A DNA stretch of 39,018 bases from Pegethrix bostrychoides GSE-TBD4-15B (GTDB lineage Bacteria > Cyanobacteriota > Cyanobacteriia > Elainellales > Elainellaceae): contig JAHHHV010000028.1 in the NCBI GenBank assembly GCA_019359155.1, positions 1 through 39,018 on the forward strand. The letters are read 5' to 3'. The notes under the pieces were generated by a model. The model made no database searches, was not told the origin of the DNA, and saw nothing but the letters and a program-made list of their open reading frames with translations. This document shows positions 15,896-26,050 of the stretch, one piece after another. Position 1 is the first letter of the stretch. Every line of letters begins with the position of its first letter. The translations under genes and the position numbers were made by a program.

Positions 15896-16939
15896 TTATT
15901 GGATGCCGCCCGGAAAGCCACCCACGGGCACCATACCCGGTGGAACAGGCGAGCCGGGATAAGCTGGCCGGATGTCAGGTGACCAGCGCTGATCCGGCGG
16001 CTGAATGGCTGGCTGATAGGCAGGTTGCGCTGGCTGACTAGCTACTCGCCGACTGCTGGCCACAGGTGACTTGGCCACAGCGGGCGGCGTCAGGCTGGCC
16101 ATTTGGCTGGGGCAGAGTCGCTTCGTGCTGTAGTTAATATAGGATTCGCGGTTATGGCCGTAGTCGCCTGCAACTGCACCTTTGTACTGTGAGTCAAACA
16201 GGGAACGCACGCCCCAGTAGCTCTGCCCACCCTCTAGCCAGGAGCAGACCTGACGGCTAATTTCGAGGCGGGCGCTGTCGGCCAGACGCTCGCGTTCAGC
16301 GGGCTGAAGCGCCTGCGAATAGTCATAGAGCACGTCGTTTTCAGCTTTAGACCAGGCAAGGCTGGGTTCAGCAGGCTGCTCGGCTACCAGGGGCGCATCA
16401 GAGACAACATCTGTCGTTTTGCGAATCACCAGCGCCGCCAAGGTGGCTCCTAGCCGCGAAGCCCGCATCGCCGAGTCGACCGAGCGCTCGGAGGCCGAGG
16501 CTTTAATGACTGGAAAAAACGTCACCATGGCTCGCACCGAAGGCAGCTCTTCCTGAAGTTCCGCAGCAAAAGGCCGATGCGGATAGCGCTGGATATAGTC
16601 TTCAATCTCTTGCTCTAGGGTCAGCAGGTCGCCGACCTGAAGCTGCCCGACCTTTTGGCCACCAAAGCTGTCCCGCGCCGCAGTCGCCACCTCAACGAGA
16701 TCGTTGTAGCGCTGGGCTTCATACTGGTGGCGCGGCAGGGGTGACTGGTTGAGGAGAGCTGCCAAGTTATTAATCTGCTCAACATCCGCCTCGGTCACCT
16801 TGGTCAGCTTGCCTTCGGTGATTGATTTGGGTAGGGCATTTGCCCTGAGATTAATTAGATACTCGAAGGTTGCCATGCCGCTGCCCAGCACGGCTACAAC
16901 GGCCACAAAACTAGAAATGATTGCGCTTCGGATCTTCAC
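15896..16939 (-). CDS. Unrecognised membrane-anchored or secreted protein
   Basis: I do not recognise this 347-residue protein. It starts with GTG and has an N-terminal signal anchor (AIISSFVAVVAVLGSGMATFEYL, about 7-29). The middle (about 40-240) is alpha-helical and charged, with many Glu, Asp and Arg residues. A conserved-looking segment follows with WLEGGQSYWGVRSLFDSQYK and a single Cys pair (SRQVCSW, KRLCPSQ) that could form a disulfide. The last 70 residues are Pro-rich and low complexity (PAQPAYQPAIQPPDQRWS), as in cell-envelope linkers. Likely periplasmic or membrane-attached (inference). No operon partner; the ndhD gene ends 585 bp upstream of it in the same direction. Confidence 0.6.
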   Translation of the reverse strand: MKIRSAIISSFVAVVAVLGSGMATFEYLINLRANALPKSITEGKLTKVTEADVEQINNLAALLNQSPLPRHQYEAQRYNDLVEVATAARDSFGGQKVGQLQVGDLLTLEQEIEDYIQRYPHRPFAAELQEELPSVRAMVTFFPVIKASASERSVDSAMRASRLGATLAALVIRKTTDVVSDAPLVAEQPAEPSLAWSKAENDVLYDYSQALQPAERERLADSARLEISRQVCSWLEGGQSYWGVRSLFDSQYKGAVAGDYGHNRESYINYSTKRLCPSQMASLTPPAVAKSPVASSRRVASQPAQPAYQPAIQPPDQRWSPDIRPAYPGSPVPPGMVPVGGFPGGIQ

Positions 16940-17442
16940 CGCTCTATCCCTTAATTCACTGTCTGGTTACGAGGTCTTGCTACGAGCTTATGGCCAGATT
17001 CGCTGAGGCTTAGCCTGCTCTGTCCCAGTTCTCAATCTGACGGCTGATTGAGCTGATTAACCGAGGCTGAAGCAGGAAGTTAAAGAAACGGCTCGTCAGT
17101 CTAGCTGTGCCAGTTTGAAGACTGACTGCAATTCCTTCAAGACGCACCGAAACCCGAAGTTTCCGACCTATTTTGCCCAACCTGCTGCACAGCCTACCGC
17201 CATCAGTAGCAGATACTCAAGCCGATGAGAACAGACTTCAACGAGGCTTCTTAAAACTCCGGATAGTTTGAAGCTATTCCAATTTTAAGTATCTAAACTG
17301 CAATTCAGCAATCAATTGAATTTACTGCTGTCTAATGCAGTTTACTGTCGGTTACTGCCTGTAGCCCTATCGATTACTTCACCGCAAAGCCCCGGCTTTG
17401 CGGAAGTTCAGACTAGAACGATAGAAAGTAACGACAGAAAAT
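16940..17442. other. Intergenic region with one strong hairpin
   Basis: About 500 bp between ndhD's terminator and the gene at 15896-16939. The only structure I see is a perfect inverted repeat, CCGCAAAGCC at 17382-17391 and GGCTTTGCGG at 17394-17403, with no U-run on either side. The remainder shows no gene. Confidence 0.5.
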
Positions 17443-17470
17443 AAAAAACTCCAGCGGCGGCGGCTGGAGC
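17443..17470 (-). terminator. Rho-independent terminator of ndhF-ndhD
   Basis: On the minus strand CTCCAGC pairs with GCTGGAG across a GC-rich loop and is followed by TTTTTTATTTT. It lies about 55 bp beyond the ndhD stop. Confidence 0.8.
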
Positions 17471-17524
17471 TGAGGTGAATCGCTGAGACTCAATCGGTTA
17501 TGTCAGGTTTGGGTCAGGTTTGAA

Positions 17525-19108
17525 TCAGTTGATGGTGGGAGCCTGGATCGGCCGGGCTGCCAGTGGACGCACTTTTGCCTGCTGAAGTGCCAGAGTATTC
17601 AGCGAATTCTCTAGCTTTTCCGTAATCGCCAGGGTTTTCGCGTCGTAGATCTGCGTCACCAGCTTGGGATAGAAGCCAATGCCGATAATCGGAATTAGCA
17701 GGCAGGCGATGATAAACACCTCGCGCGGTTCGGCATCCACTAGCACCTCATGCTCCGTCAGCGCCTTGTTTTCAGGGCCAAAGAAGATTTCGCGTAGCAT
17801 CGAGAGCAGGTAAATGGGCGTGAGGATCACGCCGACTGCTGCCAGAATCACCACAATCAGCTTAAAGGGCAGGCTGTAAGCTTCGCTGGTGGAGAAGCCA
17901 ACAAACACCATTAGCTCAGCGACGAAGCCGCTCATGCCGGGAAGCGCCAGCGAAGCCATGGAGCAGGTCGTGAACATGGCGAAGATCTTGGGCATCTTTT
18001 TGCCGATACCGCCCATCTCGTCCAAAATCAGCGTATGCGTCCGGTCATAGGTTGCGCCCACCAGGAAGAACAGGCTGGCTCCAATCAGACCATGCGAAAC
18101 CATTTGCAGCATTGCGCCGCTGAGTCCCAAGTCGGTGAAGGAGGCCATGCCAATCAGCACAAAGCCCATGTGCGAAATGGAGGAGTAGGCAATCTTGCGC
18201 TTGAGGCTGCGCTGGGCAAACGAAGTCAGCGCAGCATAGATAATATTCACCACGCCCAAAATCACCAGAATCGGCGCAAAGTAGACATGCGCGTCCGGCA
18301 GCATCTCGACGTTCATCCGAATCAGCGCGTAGCCGCCCATTTTGAGCAGGATGCCCGCTAGCAGCATGTGCACCGGGGCAGTTGCCTCGCCATGCGCGTC
18401 CGGTAGCCAAGTATGCAGCGGGAAAATCGGCAGCTTGACGGCGTAGGCAATCAAAAAGCCGCCGTAGCAGAGTAGCTGAAAGTTGAGCGGAAACTCTTTA
18501 GCCATCAGCGCCCGCATGTCGAAGGTGGTGGTATCACCATAGAAGGCCATCGCTAGCGCCGCCACCAGAATGAACAGCGAACCGCCTGCGGTGTAAAGAA
18601 TAAACTTGGTAGCCGCATAGAGCCGCTTTTTGCCGCCCCAGATGGAGAGCAGCATATAGACGGGCAGCAGCTCTAGCTCCCACATAAAGAAGAACAAGAG
18701 CATATCCTGGACGGCAAACACGCCGAGCTGACCGCCGTACATTAGCAGCATCAGAAAATAAAATAGCTTCGGCTTCAGCGTTACCGGCCAAGAAGCCAGC
18801 ATCGCCAAGGTCGTGATAAAGCCTGTTAGCAGGATCAGCGGCATCGAGAGGCCATCCGCCCCGACCGACCATTTTAGATCTAGCGCCGACACCCAGGTAT
18901 AGCTCTCCACAAGCTGCAAGCCGGGGTCGGACATATCGTACTGGGTATAGAAGGCGTAGACCAAGATCACAAAATCGATCAGGCCAACGCTCAGCGCATA
19001 CCAGCGCACGGTTTTGCCGTCTTTGTCGGGAATGATCGGGATCAGCAGGGCGGCTACAACCGGCAGCAGGATGGCGGTGGTTAGCCAGGGGAATTCAGCA
19101 GTGTTCAT
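17525..19108 (-). CDS. ndhD: NAD(P)H-quinone oxidoreductase subunit 4 (NdhD1)
   Basis: NdhD is an antiporter-like proton-pumping subunit in the membrane arm of the cyanobacterial NDH-1 complex. At 527 residues it has the usual length. Hallmarks are [10 protein letters not shown] at the start, [12 protein letters not shown] with the key Glu, [45 protein letters not shown] and the 13-14 membrane helices. The sequence matches the NdhD1 type of the respiratory NDH-1L complex rather than the CO2-uptake forms NdhD3 or D4: ndhF1 lies directly upstream and no cup gene is present. ndhF lies 101 bp upstream, so they are probably one transcript ending at the terminator near 17450. The C-terminal tail after residue 490 is soluble. 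Confidence 0.97.
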   Translation of the reverse strand: MNTAEFPWLTTAILLPVVAALLIPIIPDKDGKTVRWYALSVGLIDFVILVYAFYTQYDMSDPGLQLVESYTWVSALDLKWSVGADGLSMPLILLTGFITTLAMLASWPVTLKPKLFYFLMLLMYGGQLGVFAVQDMLLFFFMWELELLPVYMLLSIWGGKKRLYAATKFILYTAGGSLFILVAALAMAFYGDTTTFDMRALMAKEFPLNFQLLCYGGFLIAYAVKLPIFPLHTWLPDAHGEATAPVHMLLAGILLKMGGYALIRMNVEMLPDAHVYFAPILVILGVVNIIYAALTSFAQRSLKRKIAYSSISHMGFVLIGMASFTDLGLSGAMLQMVSHGLIGASLFFLVGATYDRTHTLILDEMGGIGKKMPKIFAMFTTCSMASLALPGMSGFVAELMVFVGFSTSEAYSLPFKLIVVILAAVGVILTPIYLLSMLREIFFGPENKALTEHEVLVDAEPREVFIIACLLIPIIGIGFYPKLVTQIYDAKTLAITEKLENSLNTLALQQAKVRPLAARPIQAPTIN

Positions 19109-19122
19109 TGCAGCTCGTTATA

Positions 19123-19150
19123 GCGGTTTGCTTCAGGCGGTTTGCTTCAG
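19123..19150. repeat. 14-bp tandem duplication in the ndhF-ndhD spacer
   Basis: GCGGTTTGCTTCAG occurs at 19123-19136 and 19137-19150; just after it ACTTGCATC is also repeated (near 19154 and 19165). Confidence 0.7.
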
Positions 19151-19209
19151 GCAACTTGCATCAGACTTGCATCGGACAGGTTAGGGCGAGCCGAAACCCG
19201 CCTCCAACG

Positions 19210-21294
19210 CTAGCCCGTGAGTCCAGAGATCAGCACCAGACCTAGCACTGCCCCAAACACAATCAGGGCATAGAACTGAGCGCGGCCAGTTTCCAGATAC
19301 TTCAGCCCTTCACCCGTCACCAGCGTCACAAAGCCCGCCAGGTTGACGACTCCATCTACAATTCGTAAATCTACCTCCATCACCTGCCGCGCTAGCCGCC
19401 GCAGACCCTTGATAAACAGGAAGTCGTAGATTTCGTCGAAGTACCACTTGTTGAGCGAGAGCTGATAGAGCGGCTGAATTTTGGCCGCAATCGCCGCCGG
19501 GTCAATTTTGCAAGTCAGGTACATCAACACCGCCAGCGAGATGCCAATCAGAACAATCCCGACTGAGCTTCCCGCCATCGGGATAAACTCGCCCCAGTCT
19601 ACCTCCGAGGGAATGCCCTCGACGACTTCGCTGGGCGGGTGAATGAATGCCTCGAAGTAGTTGGCAAACGGCGTACCCACCAAGCCAATCAGCACCGAAG
19701 GAATCGCCAGCGCCATCAGCGGCAGCGTCATCGAAAGCGGTGACTCGTGCGGACTGCCGCCGTGGTGATGATCGCCATGCTCGTCGTGAGCCGCATCAGG
19801 TGCGGGTTCAGCCTCCAGCGTCAGCTCCTGCGGGTTCATCGCGCCAGGGCCGAGCGACATCCCCATTTTCTGCATCTGCGCTAGCTTTAGCTGCTTTTGA
19901 ATCGCCGTATCGTTGCCCCGGAAGCTGCCCTCAAAGGTGCTGAAATACATCCGGAACATATAGAAGGCAGTGAGTCCGGCGGTGAACCAGCCAATTGCCC
20001 AGAGGGCTGGGTTGGCTGTAAAGGTCGCGCCCAGAATCTCGTCTTTTGACCAAAATCCAGCAAACGGCGGGATGCCGCAAATCGCCAACGTCCCCAGCAG
20101 GAAGGTAATCGCTGTGATCGGCATATATTTCCGCAGACCGCCCATCAGCCGCATATCTTGCGCTAGTACCGGGTCATGCCCAACCACCGACTCCATGCCG
20201 TGAATCACTGAACCTGAGCCCAAAAACAGCATCGCTTTGAAGTAAGCATGCGTCATCAGGTGGAACAGGCCAGCGCTGTAAGCTCCTACGCCCATCGCCA
20301 TCACCATGTAGCCCAACTGCGACATCGTCGAATAGGCCAGCCCCTTCTTAATGTCGTTTTGGGTCACAGCAGTCGTTGCGCCTACAAAAGCTGTCACGGC
20401 TCCCGTCCAGGCAATCACGTTCATCGCCACCGGCACATGCTCAAACACCGGATACATCCGGGCGATTAAGAACACACCTGCCGCCACCATTGTCGCCGCG
20501 TGAATCAGCGCCGAGATCGGGGTGGGGCCTTCCATGGCATCGGGTAGCCAGACATGCAGCGGCACCTGCGCTGACTTGGCGACCGGCCCTAAAAATACCA
20601 GAATGGCAAACAGCGAGGCCAGTCCAGCGCTGAGTGCGCCTGTCTCGACCAAGTTGGCCAGCCGCTCGCCCATCACTTCAAACTCGAAGCTGCCGGTTGC
20701 CCAGTAGAGCGCCAAAATGCCCAGCAGTAGGCCAAAGTCGCCGACGCGGTTGACGACAAACGCTTTTTGACAGGCTTCGGAGGCGGCCTTGCGGTCGTAC
20801 CAGAAGCCAATTAGCAGGTAGGAGCACATCCCCACCAGCTCCCAAAACACATAAACCTGAAGCAGATTGGGGCTAATCACCAGCCCTAGCATTGAGGAGC
20901 TAAACAGACTGAGATAGGCATAAAACCGGACGTAGCCCGGATCATGCGCCATATAGCCGTCGGTATAGATCATCACAAAAAAGGCAACAGTCGTGACAAT
21001 CACCAGCATCATTGCCGTAATGTGATCGACTGTGTAGCCCATCTTCAGGCTGAAGTCGCCCGCCGAAGCCCATTCAATCGCGCGCGTAAAGGTCGGGTGC
21101 CCTTGGAACTGACTCCAGAGCAGTGCAAACGACAGCACCATCGCTGCGCCCAGCAGAGACACGATGAAAATCGCGCTAATCTGCCGCAGCTGACTGGCTG
21201 CCTTTCCAAACGAGATTAAACCTAACCCTAGAATCATCGCTCCTGCCAGCGGCAAGACCGGAATGATCCAGGTATATTCATAGATTGCTTCCAT
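19210..21294 (-). CDS. ndhF: NAD(P)H-quinone oxidoreductase subunit 5 (NdhF1)
   Basis: NdhF is the distal antiporter-like subunit of NDH-1, carrying the long lateral helix. The 694-residue protein has WELVGMCSYLLIGFW with its key Glu, KAFVVNRVGDFGLLLG, LPDAMEGPTPISALIHAATMVAAGVFL and KKGLAYSTMSQLGYM, plus a C-terminal lateral helix and last membrane segment. The length and sequence fit NdhF1 (NDH-1L). A soluble loop at about 475-525 holds a His-rich run (HDEHGDHHHGGSPHESP), seen also in other cyanobacterial NdhF proteins as far as I recall. It is followed by ndhD1 on the same strand. The ATG lies behind a weak purine-rich GGAGTGGGC. Confidence 0.97.
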   Translation of the reverse strand: MEAIYEYTWIIPVLPLAGAMILGLGLISFGKAASQLRQISAIFIVSLLGAAMVLSFALLWSQFQGHPTFTRAIEWASAGDFSLKMGYTVDHITAMMLVIVTTVAFFVMIYTDGYMAHDPGYVRFYAYLSLFSSSMLGLVISPNLLQVYVFWELVGMCSYLLIGFWYDRKAASEACQKAFVVNRVGDFGLLLGILALYWATGSFEFEVMGERLANLVETGALSAGLASLFAILVFLGPVAKSAQVPLHVWLPDAMEGPTPISALIHAATMVAAGVFLIARMYPVFEHVPVAMNVIAWTGAVTAFVGATTAVTQNDIKKGLAYSTMSQLGYMVMAMGVGAYSAGLFHLMTHAYFKAMLFLGSGSVIHGMESVVGHDPVLAQDMRLMGGLRKYMPITAITFLLGTLAICGIPPFAGFWSKDEILGATFTANPALWAIGWFTAGLTAFYMFRMYFSTFEGSFRGNDTAIQKQLKLAQMQKMGMSLGPGAMNPQELTLEAEPAPDAAHDEHGDHHHGGSPHESPLSMTLPLMALAIPSVLIGLVGTPFANYFEAFIHPPSEVVEGIPSEVDWGEFIPMAGSSVGIVLIGISLAVLMYLTCKIDPAAIAAKIQPLYQLSLNKWYFDEIYDFLFIKGLRRLARQVMEVDLRIVDGVVNLAGFVTLVTGEGLKYLETGRAQFYALIVFGAVLGLVLISGLTG

Positions 21295-21580
21295 GACTTA
21301 CGCCCACTCCCAGCGTCCGATTGAGTTGGCAAAACCGTCTACATTGTGACATATGACTACCTGAGAAAATTCTTAAATAAGCCTAACGGATCATAAATAT
21401 CACCCTCGGAATCGCTAGAAAGCTAGCAAAAATGGCTCTCAGCAGCTTCCAGCAACAGTTTGCCGGAGCCATCCCCTTCAGACTGTTCATAGTCAACATG
21501 CTGGTTAGATTACTGCAACGGCAGCTAAATCAGCCTGTTGAGCTAGCTTTCTACCAGAATTTCTACCAGAGATAGCCATG
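21295..21580. other. Upstream region of ndhF, no gene seen
   Basis: About 290 bp between ndhF and the terminator of the small upstream gene. It should hold the ndhF promoter and 5' leader, but I cannot fix a promoter with confidence. Confidence 0.4.
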
Positions 21581-21603
21581 AAAAAACCTGGCGCGAAACC
21601 AGG
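21581..21603 (-). terminator. Rho-independent terminator after the small conserved gene
   Basis: On the minus strand CCTGG and CCAGG pair across TTTCGCG and are followed by TTTTTT. It lies about 100 bp past the end of the gene at 21703. Confidence 0.7.
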
Positions 21604-21702
21604 TCAGTTTGTAGACGAGCACCCAACTTGGTGCTCAACTTGGTGTCCAAATTGGCGACGGTATACTGGATACGAGAACGCTAGAATCTGGTATCCTAAG
21701 TT

Positions 21703-21948
21703 CTAGAGCAGCGATTTTTGAGCTGCAATCGGCTCCGGAAAGCTTGCAAAAGAAGCTAGTTGCCCCAAAAGCTGGGTCAAGACTGAGTGCGCTTCCTCCA
21801 GCAGATAGTGCTTGGGTCTACCCTGAATCACAATCTGGTAGTGGTCAGGATGTTCACCGTAGCCGTGGCCTGAGATCAGATGTCGGAAATAGGCTAGCGT
21901 GGCCAACGCCTCGACTTCGGACTTGAGTTTGCTTGCAGGTTTGCTCAT
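21703..21948 (-). CDS. Small conserved protein, unknown function
   Basis: The 81-residue product starts at the ATG at 21948, which has AGGAG about 10 nt upstream. The open frame extends to 22104, but those extra 52 residues have no ribosome-binding site at their head and look uncoded. The protein has an Ala-rich helix (VEALATLAYFRHLISGHGYG), then EHPDHYQIVIQGRPKHYLLEEAH and a C-terminal helix. It looks soluble. I do not recognise a family or function. It is followed by its own terminator. Confidence 0.65.
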   Translation of the reverse strand: MSKPASKLKSEVEALATLAYFRHLISGHGYGEHPDHYQIVIQGRPKHYLLEEAHSVLTQLLGQLASFASFPEPIAAQKSLL

Positions 21949-22209
21949 GGCTGCAATCTCCTTGATGGTTTCTATAGATAGGACTCTACTAGAGCAATTT
22001 TCAGGAGTTGGGGCTTCAGGGCTAAAGATTTGATCCGGAACAGTCATATCCCAACCCAGCAAAATGAGTCGGGCGCTCACGATAGTTCGCCCAATCAACT
22101 TCACGTAGGTTACGGTACTGCACGGATTGCCCCCTGCATGGCTGTATCATACCGCACAAAATTTTGCAGCGGGACTGTCTTTTTCGTCAGCATTGCTGTT
22201 TCGCTGAGT

Positions 22210-23241
22210 TTAGCTCAAGGCTGATTCAGGCTGTCGTGTCTGTAGCTTCAGCGCGCCTGCTGCCTGATCTGCCGACAGTCCCGCTACGTCGACTGACTCA
22301 GCCTGCCTAGGCCGCCGCTGCAAGTCATATTGGTAGGTGCGATCGTAGTAGTCCAAAATTAGCTCAAAAGCAGCAGATGGCTGGCCTGCTTGTAAGTGCT
22401 GAACAGCTGCCTGGGTGCGCTGTCCGCCCAGCCGCTTGCGAATGCGTTCGGTGGCGGCAATCAACTCTGCAGCCGGAAACCCGCCGTAGATTTCGACCAG
22501 GTAGGCCAAGCGCTCAGCCAGAGGCCGATGGATTTCCAGCAGCCAAGCCTGCTCCATTTGGGTAAACAGCGCGTCTGGAATCCGGCATAGCCCAATCCGC
22601 CGACTTTCAGCCTCTAGCCAAACGGGTCGCCTCGCATCAATCGCCGCCCAAGCCAGCGCCAGCGCGTTTTCAAACTGCTCTTGGGTTGGCTGTGGCGGCA
22701 GACCCAAAGCCCCAAAGCTGCTGCCCCGGTGATTCGCTAGATGCTCTAGATCGATCACCTGCTCGCCTAGACCCCAGAGCGCCTGCAAAATGTCGGTCTT
22801 GCCTGTGCCCGTCATGCCGCCCAGAATTACGATGGGCTTGGGCCGCTCAAACTGATGCAGAACCCAGCGCCGAAAGGTTTTATAGCCGCCTTTGAGCAAG
22901 CTCACCTCAAACCCCGCCAGTTCCAGCACCCAGGCGACGGCTTCACTCCGCATCCCGCCCCGCCAGCAGTGCAGCCGCAGCTGGCGATCTGGCGCAATTT
23001 GCTTGGCCTGGGCAATAAAGCCCGCAAACTTGCCGCCAGCCAAGGCAAACCCTAGTTCAACTGCCTGATCGTGCCCCTGCTGCTTGTAACAAATCCCCAC
23101 CTCGGCGCGTTCGGCATCTGTGAACAGCGGCAAGCTCACTGCTCCGGGTATGTGCCCCTGCGCGAACTCGCCGGGACTACGAACATCCAGGATTGGGGTG
23201 GCACAGTCCATAAATTGGGGGCAGGGGAGCAGCTGGGGCAA
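22210..23241 (-). CDS. mnmH: tRNA 2-selenouridine/geranyl-2-thiouridine synthase (MnmH)
   Basis: MnmH replaces the sulfur of 2-thiouridine at the tRNA wobble position by selenium through a geranylated intermediate. The N-terminal rhodanese domain has the active-site loop HCWRGGMRS with C92. The C-terminal domain has the P-loop GGMTGTGKTD (141-150), DLEHLANHRGSSFG, and LEAESRRIG, all typical of the SelU/YbbB family. At about 340 residues the length is normal. The first codon of the frame is TTG at 23241; an ATG at 23211 (MDCATPILDV) is an alternative, and neither has a clear ribosome-binding site. It lies 43 bp downstream of the sugar transferase gene, so it may be cotranscribed with it. A selD gene would be needed for selenation and is not in this window. 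Confidence 0.9.
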   Translation of the reverse strand: MPQLLPCPQFMDCATPILDVRSPGEFAQGHIPGAVSLPLFTDAERAEVGICYKQQGHDQAVELGFALAGGKFAGFIAQAKQIAPDRQLRLHCWRGGMRSEAVAWVLELAGFEVSLLKGGYKTFRRWVLHQFERPKPIVILGGMTGTGKTDILQALWGLGEQVIDLEHLANHRGSSFGALGLPPQPTQEQFENALALAWAAIDARRPVWLEAESRRIGLCRIPDALFTQMEQAWLLEIHRPLAERLAYLVEIYGGFPAAELIAATERIRKRLGGQRTQAAVQHLQAGQPSAAFELILDYYDRTYQYDLQRRPRQAESVDVAGLSADQAAGALKLQTRQPESALS

Positions 23242-23284
23242 AATGGCTTAGGAAATTTTGAGACTATTGCCCAGCATAGATGAT

Positions 23285-24715
23285 TTAGTAGGCTCCAGTT
23301 TTACGCAGCACCACATTGACCGTTTGCAGCAGAATCTTCAGATCCATCCAGAGCGACCAGTTGGCAATATAGGTGATGTCTAGATTGACCGCTTCATCAA
23401 AATCGCTGATGTCGGAGCGGCCTGACACCTGCCAGAGTCCGGTGATTCCCGGCAGCACTTCTTGACGAATAAAATGCCGCTCTTTGAAACGCTCCACGTC
23501 TCGCACCGGCAGCGGACGCGGCCCCACCAAGCTCATTTCACCCAGCAGCACGTTGAACAGCTGCGGCAGCTCGTCAAGGCTGTACTGGCGTAGCAAGCCG
23601 CCCACTCTGGTGATGCGCGGATCAGATTTCATCTTGAACAGCACGCCGTCTTTCATCTCGTTTTGCGCCTCCAGCTTGGCCTGAAGCTCTGCGGCGTTGG
23701 CCACCATTGTGCGGAACTTCCAGACTTTGAACTTGCGCCCATGCAGGCCAATCCGGGTCTGACGAAAGAAAATTGGGCCAGGAGAATCCAGCTTAATTGC
23801 CAGCGCGATTCCTAAATAGAGCGGCGAGAATATTAGCAGCGCCACTAACGTGGCACAGATGTCAAAGCAGCGCTTCAGCCAGTAGTCACCCCCCACAATC
23901 ATCGGCGACTTGACGGTGAGAGAGGGAACGCCGCCGATCATCCAGAATTCTGACTTGGGGAAAAACGAATGAACGTCGCTGGGTAAAATCCTCAGCGTGA
24001 TTCCGGCGCTCTGGAAATGCCAGCAGAGAAACAGCCGATTCCGAATTGCGTCCCAGGAGACAAATGCCTCAGAGACTGCCAGCTGACGCAGCGTTTCAAA
24101 GGTGGTTTCGCGATTCGCCCGGTCTAGCGCATGAGCGCCCATTACGCCGACTAGATTGTAGCACTGCTCCTGGCGAATCAGTTTCAGACTTGGCTCACAG
24201 GCTTGTATATCGGCAATCAAGAATGCTGAATGGCGCACCATGCCACGCTTACGCATCAGGTCGGTGGCGAGATCAAATACAACGCGGCTCAGGCAGAGCA
24301 GCAACATTGCCAGCAGCCAGTCCAGCAAAAACGACGAGCGTGAGACAAACCGATCGGGTTCGTAGAAGAACGCCATCAGCAAGACTAAGCTCTCTGAGAG
24401 TGTTACGGCCTTGATAATCCCCAGATAGTTGCGCCGATTAATCCCAGAGCGGTAGAGTCCACGAGCTGCCATGACACCAATCGTGACCGCCAGAATTACC
24501 GGCAGCAGGTATAGACCGTTGCCAGCCGTCCAGGTTGAATGCTGCCGAGTCCCATAGGTGACAGCCAGCAGCCAAGCCGCTGAAATTGCCAGACTGTCGA
24601 GTAAGAGCAGGATCGATATCCTCGCCCAGACGACTACCATCCCCCGACGCAATCGCGCAAACTTGGGCGACCGTAAATCCGACTTAATCCCTGTAGACAA
24701 GGAATTAGCAGCCAC
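23285..24715 (-). CDS. Exopolysaccharide-initiating polyprenyl glycosylphosphotransferase (WbaP/WcaJ type)
   Basis: The enzyme moves a sugar-1-phosphate from a UDP-sugar to undecaprenyl phosphate, the first step of exopolysaccharide repeat synthesis. It begins with GTG behind AGGAG. Four N-terminal membrane helices (about 30-150) and a soluble NAD-like region precede a membrane segment at about 284-308. The catalytic bacterial-sugar-transferase domain has [45 protein letters not shown] and [12 protein letters not shown]. Size and layout match the long WbaP/WcaJ class. It is the last of the three polysaccharide genes on this strand; the sugar is not predictable. Confidence 0.93.
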   Translation of the reverse strand: MAANSLSTGIKSDLRSPKFARLRRGMVVVWARISILLLLDSLAISAAWLLAVTYGTRQHSTWTAGNGLYLLPVILAVTIGVMAARGLYRSGINRRNYLGIIKAVTLSESLVLLMAFFYEPDRFVSRSSFLLDWLLAMLLLCLSRVVFDLATDLMRKRGMVRHSAFLIADIQACEPSLKLIRQEQCYNLVGVMGAHALDRANRETTFETLRQLAVSEAFVSWDAIRNRLFLCWHFQSAGITLRILPSDVHSFFPKSEFWMIGGVPSLTVKSPMIVGGDYWLKRCFDICATLVALLIFSPLYLGIALAIKLDSPGPIFFRQTRIGLHGRKFKVWKFRTMVANAAELQAKLEAQNEMKDGVLFKMKSDPRITRVGGLLRQYSLDELPQLFNVLLGEMSLVGPRPLPVRDVERFKERHFIRQEVLPGITGLWQVSGRSDISDFDEAVNLDITYIANWSLWMDLKILLQTVNVVLRKTGAY

Positions 24716-24934
24716 AGTTTATTCTCCTAGTAGATCCTGTTTATGTATTATCGAGCCTTCTCTTTTTAGTTTATCAAAGTGACCAATTAGAGCAGGCTAT
24801 AGCTTCCTTAAGCATTACACCTTGTATTCACGCTGAGCCATCACAGAGGGTTTATGGGTAGATTTAGCTTCGGGAAATACATCAACAGGTAAGACAAAAT
24901 TTTTCCTGGATTGCAGCCTTTACTAGAGCCTTTA

Positions 24935-25993
24935 CTACAGACCTGGAAATCCAAACAGCAGCCCAAGTGGAGCCACCAGACGAGCTGCAAAATCTAGGAC
25001 TGAGGCAATGCCCTGCTTCGGCACAATCACCACGTCGCCCTCCTGAATTTGGTAGCTGTCAGTGAGGTTTCGCAGATCGACCACCTGGCGCTCCATTTGT
25101 CCGGTATCGTTCATTCGCACGTACACCACCTGACTGAGTTTGGCATCGGTGGTCGGCCCACCTGCAATGGCCACCGCGCTGGACACCGAGCTAGCAGGCG
25201 GCACCTGCACCTCTCCAGGCTGCTTCACCTCGCCGACAACCCGGACACGCACGGTTTCGGGTGCAAAGCGCGAGCGTGAGAGCAATCTTTGATCGAGCTG
25301 ATTGCCCGCGGCCAGCTGTGGCACAAACAGCGAGTCACCGTCTTGCAGCACAAAGTCACGAGTGACGCTGCCGTTGGAAATAGACTCCCAGAGATTGATC
25401 GTCGATTCGGTAACCTCGCCGTTGGGCAAGGCGCGTTTCAATGTCACCCGGCGAATATCCGCATCGCGGGTCACGCCTCCCGCCTTAATCAGCGCTGACG
25501 CAATCACGGGCGCTGTGTCGGTGTCTGAGTCGGGCTGACGCTCGCTGCTAAACTCGATTGGCCCAGGACGCTGAACGGCTCCAGCCACGTTCACCTTGAC
25601 TGAGCGCAAGCCCAGCAAACTGACGGTTACCATCGGATCAACCAGCAGTGGATCGAGCTTCAGCTTCAGGGTTTGAGACAGCTGATCGGGCGTGAGTCCT
25701 GCGGTGATCACGCTGCCCAATAGGGGCAGTGAAATCGTACCGTCCGGCAGTACAGTTTGGGTATCAGTATATTCTTCATAGCCAAACACCGTGATTTGAA
25801 TCTGGTCGCCACTGCCCAGCCGATAGCCCTGCGGCACGGTGGAGTCGAGGCTGAGGGAAGCTGTTGCGGGTGCGGGCGCTGACGGCGCTACTGGCGCGGA
25901 TTGAGCGAAGGCCACGGCCTGCAACTGCGCCAGTAGACAGACGCTCAGCAGGACTGGCTGGAGAGAGAGCGGATTGAGCAAGAAGTTTGCCAT
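24935..25993 (-). CDS. OPX polysaccharide export protein (Wza-like)
   Basis: OPX proteins form the outer-membrane or periplasmic part of the capsule/exopolysaccharide exporter. The 352-residue protein has a Sec signal with a likely cut at AFAQ (about residue 30). There is no lipobox, so unlike E. coli Wza it is probably not lipidated. The poly_export domain follows, with YRLGSGDQIQITVFGYEE, DGTISLPLLGSV and GAVQRPG. At least one SLBB domain follows, with VGEVKQPGEVQVPP and a second ENGDV-like motif near QEGDVVIVPKQG. The last 20 residues are hydrophobic (LDFAARLVAPLGLLFGF). It lies 57 bp downstream of the Wzc-type kinase. Confidence 0.92.
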   Translation of the reverse strand: MANFLLNPLSLQPVLLSVCLLAQLQAVAFAQSAPVAPSAPAPATASLSLDSTVPQGYRLGSGDQIQITVFGYEEYTDTQTVLPDGTISLPLLGSVITAGLTPDQLSQTLKLKLDPLLVDPMVTVSLLGLRSVKVNVAGAVQRPGPIEFSSERQPDSDTDTAPVIASALIKAGGVTRDADIRRVTLKRALPNGEVTESTINLWESISNGSVTRDFVLQDGDSLFVPQLAAGNQLDQRLLSRSRFAPETVRVRVVGEVKQPGEVQVPPASSVSSAVAIAGGPTTDAKLSQVVYVRMNDTGQMERQVVDLRNLTDSYQIQEGDVVIVPKQGIASVLDFAARLVAPLGLLFGFPGL

Positions 25994-26050
25994 TGTTGGG
26001 ATAATTTTCTGCGGGTGCAGCGGAAATGGGGCTAGAGAAGAGCGAGAACA

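Noticed and set aside
18045-18410. 121-codon minus-strand ORF inside ndhD
   Set aside because: It is an out-of-frame shadow of ndhD, caused by the GC-rich codon usage.
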